Positions 1 through 5,601 of a stretch of DNA of 6,575 nucleotides are shown here, one piece after another. The stretch covers positions 1 through 6,575 of the forward strand of contig CAZCTY010000045.1 in the NCBI GenBank assembly GCA_964501945.1, given 5' to 3'. How positions within the stretch are numbered: position 1 is the stretch's first letter; every line of letters begins with the position of its first letter. This stretch comes from 21-14-0-10-32-9 sp964501945 (lineage in GTDB: Archaea > Nanobdellota > Nanobdellia > Woesearchaeales > 21-14-0-10-32-9). Made by a program: the position numbers and the translations under genes. The notes below the pieces were generated by a model that saw nothing but the letters and a program-made list of their open reading frames with translations, searched no databases and was not told the DNA's origin.

Positions 1-25
1 TGTTTTTTTATATTTTTTCTAAAGC

Positions 26-1918
26 TTATTTCAATCGCACAACTTCAAGGTTTCGTGGTGCGTCTGTTTCCATTCTGAATTGTTTGTGGATAGAACTTGC
101 TAAATCTAGGCATCTGTTGCTCTCGCCGTGGTTTACGAGTACGCGTTTTGGTCTCGGGTTTAGTCTTGATATGAAGCTCATGAGTTCGCGTCTGTCTGCG
201 TGTCCGCTTATCTCGATTTTTAGGACTTCCATTTTTATGTTTAGTACTTCTTCTTTTTGTCCTTCTCTAAATATTATTTCTCTCTCGCCTCGCTGTATTC
301 GTCTTCCGAGGGTGCCTTCTCCTTGGTAGCAGCTAAATACTAGGCTGTGTTTTTTATCTTCTGCGAGTCCTTTTAGGTATTCAACGGATGGTCCTCCTTG
401 CATCATTCCTGATGTTGCAAGTATTACGCATGGGCCTTCTTCTTCGATTATGTATCGTCTCTCTTTTTGGCTTCCTACATGTTTTATATTATCGTTTAAG
501 AAGGGGTTGTTTTCTCTTTGGAACACTTCTTGTCTTATTGTGTTGTTTAGGTATTCTGGGTATGCTGTGTGTATTGCTGTGATGTCCCATACCATTCCGT
601 CTATGTGTATTGGTATGCTTGGTATCTTTTTTTCTTGTATTAGTTTTTCTACCATGACGATTACTTCTTGTCCTCTTCCTGTTCCAAGTGTTGGGATTAG
701 TACTTTTCCTCCTCTATTTATTGTTGTTGTCACGATATCTTCTAGTATTTTGTCTTGGTCTTTGAGGGAGGCTGCTGTGTTGTCTCTCCCACCGTATGTT
801 GCCTCTACCATCACTGTTTCTAGTCGTGGGAATTGTGTGGCTGCGGGGCTTAGTAGTCTTGTTTTTGCGAATTTTATATCTCCTGTGTATAGCATGTTGT
901 GTAGTCCGTTGCCTACGTGTATGTGTACCATTGCGCTTCCGAGTGTGTGGCCTGCGTTGTACATTGTGATTCTAACATCTGGTGTTATGTCTGTGACTTC
1001 TTCGTAGCTTAAGTCTATGCTGTGTTTTACCATTTCTTTTACTTCTTCGCTTGTGTATATTGGGTCTTTTCCTTCTCCTCTTTGGATTTTTACCACGTCT
1101 AATTGTAGTAGGCTCATAATATCTCTCGTTGGCGTCGTGCAATATACTGGTCCTCTGTATCCGAATTTGAATAGGTATGGTACTAGTCCTGAGTGGTCTA
1201 TGTGTGCGTGGCTCACGATTACTGCGTCTAGTTCGTTTAGTTTTAGTTCGGGGGCTTCGAGGAAGGGGTATGCTTCTGTTTCTGTTGATACGTCTATTCC
1301 GCAGTCAAGTAGTACTCTTGATTCTGGTGTTTGTAGTAGCATGCAGCTTCTTCCTACTTGTCGTCCTCCTCCGAGGTAGCTGATTCGTATCCATTGGTTT
1401 CTTTTTTCTTTTACCCATCCGTTGTATATTCTCTCTCCTGTTTTGTGTAGGAATTTTCGTCTATAATCGCTATTTTGGTATAGTACGGATCGTATGTTTT
1501 CTATTATTTGGCTTCTAATCAGTGGGTTTCTTTTTATTACTGGCACCCAGAATGTTTCTTTTTTGATTTTGTGTAGTGATTCTCCTTGTCTTCCGATTGC
1601 AAGTCCTGGTTTTTCTGCTTCTATTACTACTATGGATCTTTGTGGGTCGAATAGTATTTGGTCTACTGCGGCTTCATCTCCTATTATTTCTTTAATTTTT
1701 TTCTCAGCTAGTTCTTGTTCTATGCAAAGCTCAGGGTCTGGTCTGAGTTCTATTCTTTTCTTTATTTTGTTAACTATATTTTTTATTATGCTAACTCCTT
1801 CAAAAACGAAGTTTTTGTTTTTTGTATACAGTACTATGTTTGCTCCTTCAAATACTGCTTCGCTGATCTTTCCGTCGGGTATATCGTTAAGTATTTCTTT
1901 TAGTATGTCGTTTGTCAA
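26..1918 (-). CDS. fttA: aCPSF1 / FttA: beta-CASP metallo-beta-lactamase ribonuclease and transcription termination factor
   Basis: The 630-residue protein has the archaeal CPSF73-like architecture: two N-terminal KH-type domains (about 1-150, the second with loop GRQG at 109-112), a metallo-beta-lactamase core and an inserted beta-CASP domain. Visible metal ligands are HAHIDH (237-242), H324 in NAGHTLGS and D347 in TGD. The beta-CASP motifs are E372 (VEATYGG), H438 (PIHIDG) and H573 (SGHAD), followed by H597 (VNHGE). All catalytic positions are intact and the length is normal for the family. The family cleaves nascent RNA at U-rich 3' ends and releases RNA polymerase. The start is TTG. The frame has no upstream ATG before a stop at 1952-1954, the first internal Met is residue 193, and a GAGGT Shine-Dalgarno sits 7 nt upstream. 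It lies 100 bp downstream of psmB on the same strand; this pairing recurs in archaea. I see no convincing promoter of its own, so co-transcription with psmB is possible. Confidence 0.96.
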   Translation of the reverse strand: MTNDILKEILNDIPDGKISEAVFEGANIVLYTKNKNFVFEGVSIIKNIVNKIKKRIELRPDPELCIEQELAEKKIKEIIGDEAAVDQILFDPQRSIVVIEAEKPGLAIGRQGESLHKIKKETFWVPVIKRNPLIRSQIIENIRSVLYQNSDYRRKFLHKTGERIYNGWVKEKRNQWIRISYLGGGRQVGRSCMLLQTPESRVLLDCGIDVSTETEAYPFLEAPELKLNELDAVIVSHAHIDHSGLVPYLFKFGYRGPVYCTTPTRDIMSLLQLDVVKIQRGEGKDPIYTSEEVKEMVKHSIDLSYEEVTDITPDVRITMYNAGHTLGSAMVHIHVGNGLHNMLYTGDIKFAKTRLLSPAATQFPRLETVMVEATYGGRDNTAASLKDQDKILEDIVTTTINRGGKVLIPTLGTGRGQEVIVMVEKLIQEKKIPSIPIHIDGMVWDITAIHTAYPEYLNNTIRQEVFQRENNPFLNDNIKHVGSQKERRYIIEEEGPCVILATSGMMQGGPSVEYLKGLAEDKKHSLVFSCYQGEGTLGRRIQRGEREIIFREGQKEEVLNIKMEVLKIEISGHADRRELMSFISRLNPRPKRVLVNHGESNRCLDLASSIHKQFRMETDAPRNLEVVRLK

Positions 1919-1925
1919 GAGAATT

Positions 1926-1930
1926 ACCTC
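1926..1930 (-). promoter_or_regulatory. Shine-Dalgarno of aCPSF1 (GAGGT)
   Basis: GAGGT on the minus strand ends 7 nt before the TTG codon at 1918-1916 and complements the archaeal 16S 3' end (CACCUCC). It decides the TTG start, because no ATG or GTG is available nearby in this frame. Confidence 0.75.
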
Positions 1931-1986
1931 GTGTATTTTGTATAATTTTTTTTATTGTTCAATATTATTTTTTTATGTATATTATT

Positions 1987-1999
1987 AAAAATTAAAAAA
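1987..1999 (-). terminator. Probable U-tract terminator after psmB
   Basis: About 20 nt past the psmB stop the minus strand reads CC, T6, AA, T5. Archaeal RNA polymerase terminates at such U-runs, assisted by aCPSF1/FttA, the product of the next gene. AT-rich spacers contain T-runs by chance, so this is tentative, and read-through into fttA is possible. Confidence 0.35.
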
Positions 2000-2018
2000 G
2001 GTTTTAAAAGATTTTTTT

Positions 2019-2663
2019 TTAGTTTAGTGTTCCGTTTATTTTTTTGTTTGTTCTCTCTATTCCTGTGTTTGTTATTACTACTACATCTACTCCTTCTCCG
2101 CTCGCTGAGTCTCTTTGTAGTGCTGTGTTTACTGCTCTGTATGCTAGGTCTACTCCTTCATCTTTCGTAAGTTCTTTTTTCCACATATCTTCAAGTAGTC
2201 CCATTGCAAATGTCGATCCTGATCCTGATGCGAGGTATCCTTTTGTTTTGCTCTCGCTTGTAACTCCGTTTAGTGCTCCGTCTGGGTACACGTCATATAA
2301 TTGGTATCCGTTTTCTTCATCGTATCCGCCGAATAAGAAGTGGCATACGCCGCCCATTCCTCTGAGGTTTCCGTAGTTCATGTTTGCGAGTAGGTTTGCT
2401 GCTTCTTTGACGTTTGGTTTTCTGTTGTTTCTTATCTCTTTTAGTTTTAGTTCTGATTTTAGGTATTTCACTATTAGTTGTATGTCTGATACTGTTCCTG
2501 CTGTTGTTATTGCCATGTTTTTTGTTATATCCATGACTTTGTCTACGTCTTTGAATGCGATTAGGTGTCCTGCTGTTGCTCTTTTATCTGCTGCGAGGAC
2601 GACTGCGTCTTTGCATATTATTCCGATGGTTGTTGTTCCGGTTTTTAGTTTTTCTTCACTCAT
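2019..2663 (-). CDS. psmB: 20S proteasome beta subunit
   Basis: Proteolytic beta subunit of the archaeal 20S core particle, an N-terminal threonine hydrolase acting in the cytoplasm. With the chosen start the precursor is 214 residues: a nine-residue propeptide ending TG, cleaved before the TTTIG sequence. In mature numbering the catalytic set is Thr1, Asp17 and Lys33 (precursor residues 10, 26, 42), with Arg19 following in ADKRAT. The conserved GSGS (in YLASGSGS) and the later D-S-A-S-G segment are also present, so the enzyme should be active. I chose ATG at 2663-2661 because GAGG lies 9 nt upstream and the propeptide then has normal length. The frame also opens at an in-phase TTG at 2678, five codons earlier, which lacks a ribosome-binding site. 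No alpha subunit is in the window. The gene sits between scpA and aCPSF1, all on the same strand. Confidence 0.96.
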   Translation of the reverse strand: MSEEKLKTGTTTIGIICKDAVVLAADKRATAGHLIAFKDVDKVMDITKNMAITTAGTVSDIQLIVKYLKSELKLKEIRNNRKPNVKEAANLLANMNYGNLRGMGGVCHFLFGGYDEENGYQLYDVYPDGALNGVTSESKTKGYLASGSGSTFAMGLLEDMWKKELTKDEGVDLAYRAVNTALQRDSASGEGVDVVVITNTGIERTNKKINGTLN

Positions 2664-2672
2664 ATTTTTCTT

Positions 2673-2676
2673 CCTC
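2673..2676 (-). promoter_or_regulatory. Shine-Dalgarno of psmB (GAGG)
   Basis: GAGG on the minus strand lies 9 nt before ATG 2663-2661. It overlaps the alternative TTG codon (2678-2676), which argues against that TTG being the start. Confidence 0.6.
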
Positions 2677-2705
2677 AAACCTTTTTTTTTATTTGGTATT
2701 TTTTA

Positions 2706-2733
2706 GAATCTACACATTTTTTTGTAAAGATTC
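2706..2733. repeat. Inverted repeat in the psmB leader
   Basis: Arms GAATCT (2706-2711) and AGATTC (2728-2733) are exact complements. After a 2x2 mismatch, ACA/TGT adds three pairs around a T6 loop. If transcription starts from the TATA-like site at 2779-2786, this would be a hairpin in the psmB 5' leader, about 43 nt before the ATG. It could equally be a DNA operator or chance in AT-rich sequence. Confidence 0.35.
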
Positions 2734-2778
2734 AAAAGAAACATTTTTTTTACCCTTCGCTTTTAGTAAACAGGGTTT

Positions 2779-2786
2779 TATTTAAA
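2779..2786 (-). promoter_or_regulatory. Candidate TATA box of psmB
   Basis: The minus strand reads TTTAAATA, 28 bp past the scpA stop. A start about 25 bp downstream (near 2757) would give a leader of roughly 90 nt, long compared with the near-leaderless genes here. No clear U-tract separates scpA from psmB, so read-through from scpA is also possible. Confidence 0.45.
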
Positions 2787-2814
2787 TAATTTTTGAATTT
2801 TAAGCGTTTTTGTT

Positions 2815-3588
2815 CTATTCTGCAGGTATTATGCCTTTTTTGAGTTTTGCAAGGGCGATTGTTATATCTTCGAAGTGTTCTTGTTGTGCTATGTCTATTC
2901 TTCTTTGTGTATCTAAATATAGTAGTGGTATGAATGTGTGTATTTTTTCTTCTCTCTCGTCTGATTTTATTAGTTGTGAGAATTTTACGTGTTTGACTGT
3001 TTCCAGCGTTTTTTCTATTTTTTTATATAAGTCATTTATTACTACTGTCATGTCTTTGTCTTTTTTTGGTATTTTGATTTTTTTTCCTCTCGCGCTCAGT
3101 TTTTTTATGCTTCTTTTCTGGTCGTCTTCTAATGCTTTCTCGAGTGCATCTACTAAATCATATACTGATACTTTTCTTTTTCTTGGCTGTGGTGTTTTGT
3201 ATTTTAAAATTGGTTTTTCTTGTGTTTGTGTTTGCGCGTTTAGTGCGTCTGGGTCGTCTAGCAAATCCATTAAGTCATCTTCTTGCGGTTCTATTAAATT
3301 ATTTAATAATTCAATATCTTCTTTGAGTAATCTATCTGATTTTATTTTTAAAAAGAATACTGCTGCGAGGATTATTTTTCCGCTCAAGCGGAAATCCATC
3401 TTTTTCATCTCTTTTAGTAAGTTTATGAATTTGTCTGATAATTGGGATATGTCAACGTCCCATGGGTCCATTTTCTCTGTTCTAATTAAATCGTATATTA
3501 TGTCTTGCCATGTAAGTTCGTCTTTGTCAAATAGCATTTCGAATATGTCGTGTTCTCTGTTTTCTGGTTTTGTTGGCGCCTCAATCAT
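2815..3588 (-). CDS. scpA: ScpA, kleisin subunit of the SMC chromosome condensation complex
   Basis: A 257-residue archaeal ScpA (Rec8/ScpA/Scc1-type kleisin). It bridges SMC ATPase heads and helps organise and segregate the chromosome. The N-terminal SMC-binding helical region is recognisable (about 13-88), with WQDIIYDLIRTEKMDPWDVDIS at 27-48 followed by helices through KIILAAVFFLKIKSD. An acidic linker follows (about 89-120, with EDDLMDLLDDPD), then a proline/lysine-rich stretch. The C-terminal winged helix is about 180-257, with KFSQLI, TFIPLLYLDTQRRI and a final ALAKLKKG. Start ATG 3588 is supported by a TATA box centred about 27 bp upstream. There is no Shine-Dalgarno, so the mRNA is probably leaderless. 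No smc or scpB is in the window. A 261-codon open frame on the opposite strand over the same bases is Ser/Phe-rich and judged a shadow. Confidence 0.92.
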   Translation of the reverse strand: MIEAPTKPENREHDIFEMLFDKDELTWQDIIYDLIRTEKMDPWDVDISQLSDKFINLLKEMKKMDFRLSGKIILAAVFFLKIKSDRLLKEDIELLNNLIEPQEDDLMDLLDDPDALNAQTQTQEKPILKYKTPQPRKRKVSVYDLVDALEKALEDDQKRSIKKLSARGKKIKIPKKDKDMTVVINDLYKKIEKTLETVKHVKFSQLIKSDEREEKIHTFIPLLYLDTQRRIDIAQQEHFEDITIALAKLKKGIIPAE

Positions 3589-3611
3589 GGTATAGTAAAA
3601 AGGTATACTAA

Positions 3612-3619
3612 TATATAAA
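3612..3619 (-). promoter_or_regulatory. TATA box of scpA (leaderless promoter)
   Basis: TTTATATA on the minus strand, centred 27-28 bp before the scpA ATG, places transcription start at or within a few nt of the ATG. It lies just downstream of the tRNA-Leu 3' end, so scpA need not depend on the tRNA promoter. Confidence 0.7.
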
Positions 3620-3624
3620 TATTG

Positions 3625-3650
3625 CCTTTATCTTTTTTTTTAAAAGAAAG
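3625..3650. repeat. AT-rich imperfect inverted repeat behind tRNA-Leu
   Basis: On the plus strand CCTTT pairs with AAAGG, then past a two-base bulge C pairs with G and TTTT with AAAA around a short T loop. In the tRNA direction (minus) it starts CCTTTCTTTT, so it may be part of tRNA-Leu termination. The composition makes it weak evidence. Confidence 0.25.
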
Positions 3651-3659
3651 GTTTGTTGA

Positions 3660-3783
3660 TGCGGAGTGCAGGATTCGAACCTGCGTAAGCATTAAGCTAA
3701 CAGGTGTCTTATCTTTCTCACGCATTTGCATTTGTGATATTTGATCCTAAGCCTGTCCCGTTTGACCGCTCCGGCAACTCCGC
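3660..3783 (-). tRNA. tRNA-Leu (anticodon UAG) with a 40-nt BHB intron
   Basis: The acceptor stem is a perfect 7 bp (GCGGAGT with ACTCCGC). U8, A14, a D-loop with GG, a 3-bp D stem (CCG/CGG), a 5-bp anticodon stem (ACAGG/CCTGT), a long variable arm (AGC/GCT) and the T arm GCAGG-TTCGAAT-CCTGC are all present. The anticodon loop gives UAG (3749-3747), reading CUN leucine codons. The long variable arm and discriminator A73 (3660) fit leucine. CCA is not encoded. Exon 1 is 3783-3746 and exon 2 is 3705-3660, giving an 84-nt mature RNA before CCA addition. It is divergent from the Nudix gene and upstream of scpA on the same strand. Confidence 0.96.
3706..3745 (-). other. tRNA-Leu intron at position 37/38 with canonical bulge-helix-bulge
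   Basis: The 40-nt intron follows G37. Exon/intron pairing forms a textbook splicing motif. Anticodon-stem pairs ACAGG/CCTGT lead into a central 4-bp helix, CTTA with TAAG, flanked by 3-nt bulges GGA and ACA. Cleavage after the second base of each bulge yields the two exons. Beyond the bulge, TC pairs with GA and, past an internal loop, TCAC pairs with GTGA. This is a substrate for the archaeal tRNA splicing endonuclease. Confidence 0.92.
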
Positions 3784-3806
3784 GTAAAAAAAAGAAGCTT
3801 TTATCA

Positions 3807-3814
3807 ATTTAAAA
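3807..3814 (-). promoter_or_regulatory. TATA box of tRNA-Leu
   Basis: TTTTAAAT on the minus strand is centred 27-28 bp upstream of the tRNA 5' end (3783), the expected spacing for an archaeal tRNA promoter. Confidence 0.55.
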
Positions 3815-3849
3815 AACTTTCCTTCAGTTTCCTCTATTTATCCCAATCT

Positions 3850-3872
3850 ATTAATTTCTCACACAAATTAAT
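3850..3872. repeat. 8-bp perfect inverted repeat between the divergent tRNA-Leu and Nudix promoters
   Basis: Arms ATTAATTT (3850-3857) and AAATTAAT (3865-3872) are exact complements with a 7-nt spacer. The site is upstream of both promoters and has the size of a dimeric helix-turn-helix operator. The arms contain only A and T, so a chance origin is quite likely. The rest of the 203-bp gap holds only T-rich sequence and the two promoters. Confidence 0.25.
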
Positions 3873-3953
3873 TTTTGCATGAGCGTTTAGGTTCATTTTC
3901 ATCTTTTCATTTGTATTTCTCGTAGTTGTATTTTCAGTCGCTTCTCAAAAAGC

Positions 3954-3961
3954 TTTATATA
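3954..3961 (+). promoter_or_regulatory. TATA box of the Nudix gene (leaderless promoter)
   Basis: TTTATATA, preceded by a purine-rich BRE-like AAAAAGC, is centred 29-30 bp before the ATG at 3987. No Shine-Dalgarno follows, so the transcript should begin at or very near the start codon. Confidence 0.7.
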
Positions 3962-3986
3962 ATCTTTATTTGTTTTTATTTTTTCT

Positions 3987-4535
3987 ATGAGTTTACCTAA
4001 TGGTGCTAAAAAAGTCTTTGAAGGGGTGATGTTTTCTCTATATCAGTGGGAGCAAGAGCAATTTGATGGTTCTTTTAAGACTTTTGAGGCTGTTTGCAGA
4101 AAAGATAGCGTTCAAGCAATAGCGACAACATCTGATAAAAAATTAATTTTGTTAAAAGAAGAGCAACCTTTTCACGGCTCTTTTATCTCTTTGCCTGGGG
4201 GTGTTTGTGATTCTAATTTGCCAAGTGAGGATATTAAACGGGAATTATTAGAGGAGATTGGCGTTGTGCCTTCTGATTTAATTTTGTGGAAGGCTACAAA
4301 ATTCTCATCTAAAGTTCATTGGAAAAATCATTATTTTTTTGCGAAAAATTGTAAAAAAATTCAAGAACCAAGGTTAGACGCTGGTGAGCGTATTGAGCCT
4401 TTATTTTTATCTTTTGATGAATTTATTGATTTGGTTTTATCTGATGATTTTAGAAACAAGGAGTTTGCGTGTTTAATTTTGAGGATGCTTCATGATGGTT
4501 CAATTGAGGATTTTAAAGAATTAATTTTTTCTTAA
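3987..4535 (+). CDS. Nudix hydrolase, ADP-ribose pyrophosphatase-like, with a variant Nudix box
   Basis: A 182-residue Nudix-fold protein expected to hydrolyse a nucleoside diphosphate linked to another moiety; the exact substrate cannot be read from sequence. The N-terminal part (VFEG at 10-13, then YQWEQEQFDGS and later SVQAIA) resembles the beta-strand region preceding the Nudix box in ADP-ribose pyrophosphatase-like proteins. The second half of the box is intact: RELLEEIGV at 85-93 carries the metal-binding Glu86, Glu89 and Glu90. The first half departs from the G-x5-E-x7-REUxEExGU consensus. Between PGG (70-72) and REL the loop is VCDSNLPSEDIK, with Asn77 where Glu is expected, or one residue missing depending on alignment. 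ATG 3987 is preceded by a leaderless-type TATA box. Codons mostly end in T, as in the next plus-strand gene. It is 69 bp upstream of the KH gene, which has its own promoter. Confidence 0.85.
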   Translation: MSLPNGAKKVFEGVMFSLYQWEQEQFDGSFKTFEAVCRKDSVQAIATTSDKKLILLKEEQPFHGSFISLPGGVCDSNLPSEDIKRELLEEIGVVPSDLILWKATKFSSKVHWKNHYFFAKNCKKIQEPRLDAGERIEPLFLSFDEFIDLVLSDDFRNKEFACLILRMLHDGSIEDFKELIFS

Positions 4536-4541
4536 AAAACA

Positions 4542-4566
4542 TTTTTCTATTATTATCTATTTTCTC
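4542..4566 (+). terminator. Probable T-rich terminator after the Nudix gene
   Basis: Seven bases past the stop comes T5 and then a pyrimidine-rich run (CTATTATTATCTATTTTCTC) without a hairpin, typical of archaeal U-tract termination. It ends just before the KH-gene TATA box. Confidence 0.35.
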
Positions 4567-4572
4567 AATAAG

Positions 4573-4580
4573 CTTTAAAA
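4573..4580 (+). promoter_or_regulatory. TATA box of the KH-domain gene (leaderless promoter)
   Basis: TTTAAAA-type box in AAGCTTTAAAAA, centred 28-29 bp before ATG 4605. Both its context and spacing match the Nudix promoter (AAAGCTTTATATAA). There is no Shine-Dalgarno before the ATG. Confidence 0.65.
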
Positions 4581-4604
4581 AAGATCTTTGTTTTCTCTTT
4601 TTTC

Positions 4605-5144
4605 ATGGAGTATAGCTTAGAAATAAAAATTCCAAAGGAGCGTGTCGCTGTTTTAATTGGTAAAGATGGTGAGACTAAAAAAGAATTAGAAGAGTATGCC
4701 GTATCTAAAATGGAGATTGATTCTAAAGAAGGTGATGTAAAAATAACTGGTGAGGATTCTTTGAAAATTTATGCTCTAAAAGAAGTTGTTCGTGGTATTG
4801 GTAGGGGTTTTAATCCTGAGATTGCGAAGTTATTATTTAAGCAAGATTATGTTTTAGAAGTTGTTCCTCTTCTTGACTTTGTCAAGCACAAGGGTCATTT
4901 TGAGAGGATTAAGGGTCGTGTTATTGGTTCTAATGGTAAATCTAGGGAGACCATTGAGAATTTAACTGGTACTTATTTGTCTGTTTATGGTAAAACTGTT
5001 GGTATTATTGGTAGGGCGGAGGATGTTGTTGTGAGTATGAAGGCTGTTGAGAGCTTACTTCAAGGTAGTCCTCATGCTAATGTTTACAAAATGCTTGAGA
5101 AAAACAGGCGTAACTTAAAAGAAAGAGCTGCTATTGATTGGTAA
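4605..5144 (+). CDS. dim2: Dim2/Pno1-type KH-domain protein, small-subunit ribosome biogenesis
   Basis: A 179-residue protein with two KH domains, the normal architecture of archaeal Dim2 (eukaryotic Pno1/Dim2). KH1 is about 5-65 with loop GKDG (19-22). KH2 is about 87-155 with loop GSNG (108-111) followed by KSRETIENLTG. The family signature GIGRGFNPE (64-72) and SVYGKTVGIIG (126-136) are both present. Dim2 binds the 3' end region of pre-16S rRNA and acts with the Nob1 endonuclease and Rio1 kinase in late 30S assembly. In many archaea it is codirectional with rio1 and the eIF1A gene. Here rio1 lies nearby but on the opposite strand, with another gene between, and no eIF1A gene is in the window. 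The stop lies 5 bp from the stop of the convergent membrane-protein gene. Start ATG 4605 fits a leaderless transcript. In codons 106-155, 32 of 50 end in T. Confidence 0.92.
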   Translation: MEYSLEIKIPKERVAVLIGKDGETKKELEEYAVSKMEIDSKEGDVKITGEDSLKIYALKEVVRGIGRGFNPEIAKLLFKQDYVLEVVPLLDFVKHKGHFERIKGRVIGSNGKSRETIENLTGTYLSVYGKTVGIIGRAEDVVVSMKAVESLLQGSPHANVYKMLEKNRRNLKERAAIDW

Positions 5145-5149
5145 TATTC

Positions 5150-5596
5150 TTATGCGTCTTGTGTTGCTCTTATATGCACTTCAAGTGCTCTGCTACAATC
5201 TATTGCATCTTCTCCTGTTAAATCTTCACATTCATATCCGTCTTCTATCTCTTCAATGTAGCATAGCTCTCTTTCATATGCATCATCTATTGTTTTGCAA
5301 GAATCGTGTTCTTCTAGGCTGGGCCTAGTCGTTGTATCATCATCTGTAGGTATTTTTTCATCTGTAAGTTCTGAGTAAATAAATAGCAAGCTAATTGATG
5401 ATACTATAATTAATATTAAAACGAAAAACAGTCCCGCTCCTAAGATTTTTTTCTTTTTTCCATAAACATCAGATATCGCGCGGTCTACATCTTGCGCGTC
5501 CCATCCATTCATTATTAACCCATCTCGGATCGCGGCGGGGTTTTCTCCTCTTATTGCTTGTTCTTTAATGAATTTTTTTAATTGTTTGTAGGACAA
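5150..5596 (-). CDS. Small single-pass membrane protein with an evenly spaced four-cysteine outer domain, function unknown
   Basis: I do not recognise a named family for this 148-residue protein. Residues 2-42 form a two- to three-helix module (SYKQLKKFIKEQAIRGENPAAIR, then MNGWDAQDVDRAI) of a type common at the N-termini of small archaeal and candidate-phylum membrane proteins; it is probably cytoplasmic. A lysine run (47-50) precedes one hydrophobic segment (about 51-74), so the C-terminus should lie outside by the positive-inside rule. The outer part is acidic, with a Thr/Asp linker (about 79-95), then cysteines at 100, 112, 123 and 134. The spacing is C-x11-C-x10-C-x10-C, and there is no cysteine elsewhere, which suggests disulfide-linked helices. 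The start is TTG 5596-5594, supported by GAGGTG five nt upstream; the only internal Met is residue 29. It lies 62 bp downstream of rio1 on the same strand and converges on the KH gene. Confidence 0.8.
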   Translation of the reverse strand: MSYKQLKKFIKEQAIRGENPAAIRDGLIMNGWDAQDVDRAISDVYGKKKKILGAGLFFVLILIIVSSISLLFIYSELTDEKIPTDDDTTTRPSLEEHDSCKTIDDAYERELCYIEEIEDGYECEDLTGEDAIDCSRALEVHIRATQDA

Positions 5597-5601
5597 AAAA
5601 A

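Noticed and set aside
1..25. T-run after the aCPSF1 stop as a terminator
   Set aside because: The run is T on the plus strand, so the aCPSF1 RNA would carry A there. It could only end a plus-strand transcript, and none is supported.
450..1007. A 185-codon plus-strand frame opposite aCPSF1
   Set aside because: It is a mirror of a highly conserved enzyme. The strong A/C codon endings of aCPSF1 keep the opposite frames free of stops; no start signals or domain are seen.
2664..2678. TTG at 2678 as the psmB start
   Set aside because: It has no Shine-Dalgarno of its own, its codon overlaps the GAGG that serves the ATG at 2663, and it would lengthen the short propeptide unusually.
2810..3595. A 261-codon open frame on the plus strand opposite scpA
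   Set aside because: It is marginally longer than scpA, but its translation is Ser/Phe/Cys-rich with no domain, and it mirrors scpA exactly. The minus-strand product has clear ScpA N- and C-terminal domains.
3706..3745. C/D-box small RNA inside the tRNA-Leu intron
   Set aside because: No RUGAUGA C box or CUGA D box is present; at 40 nt the intron is a simple splicing substrate.
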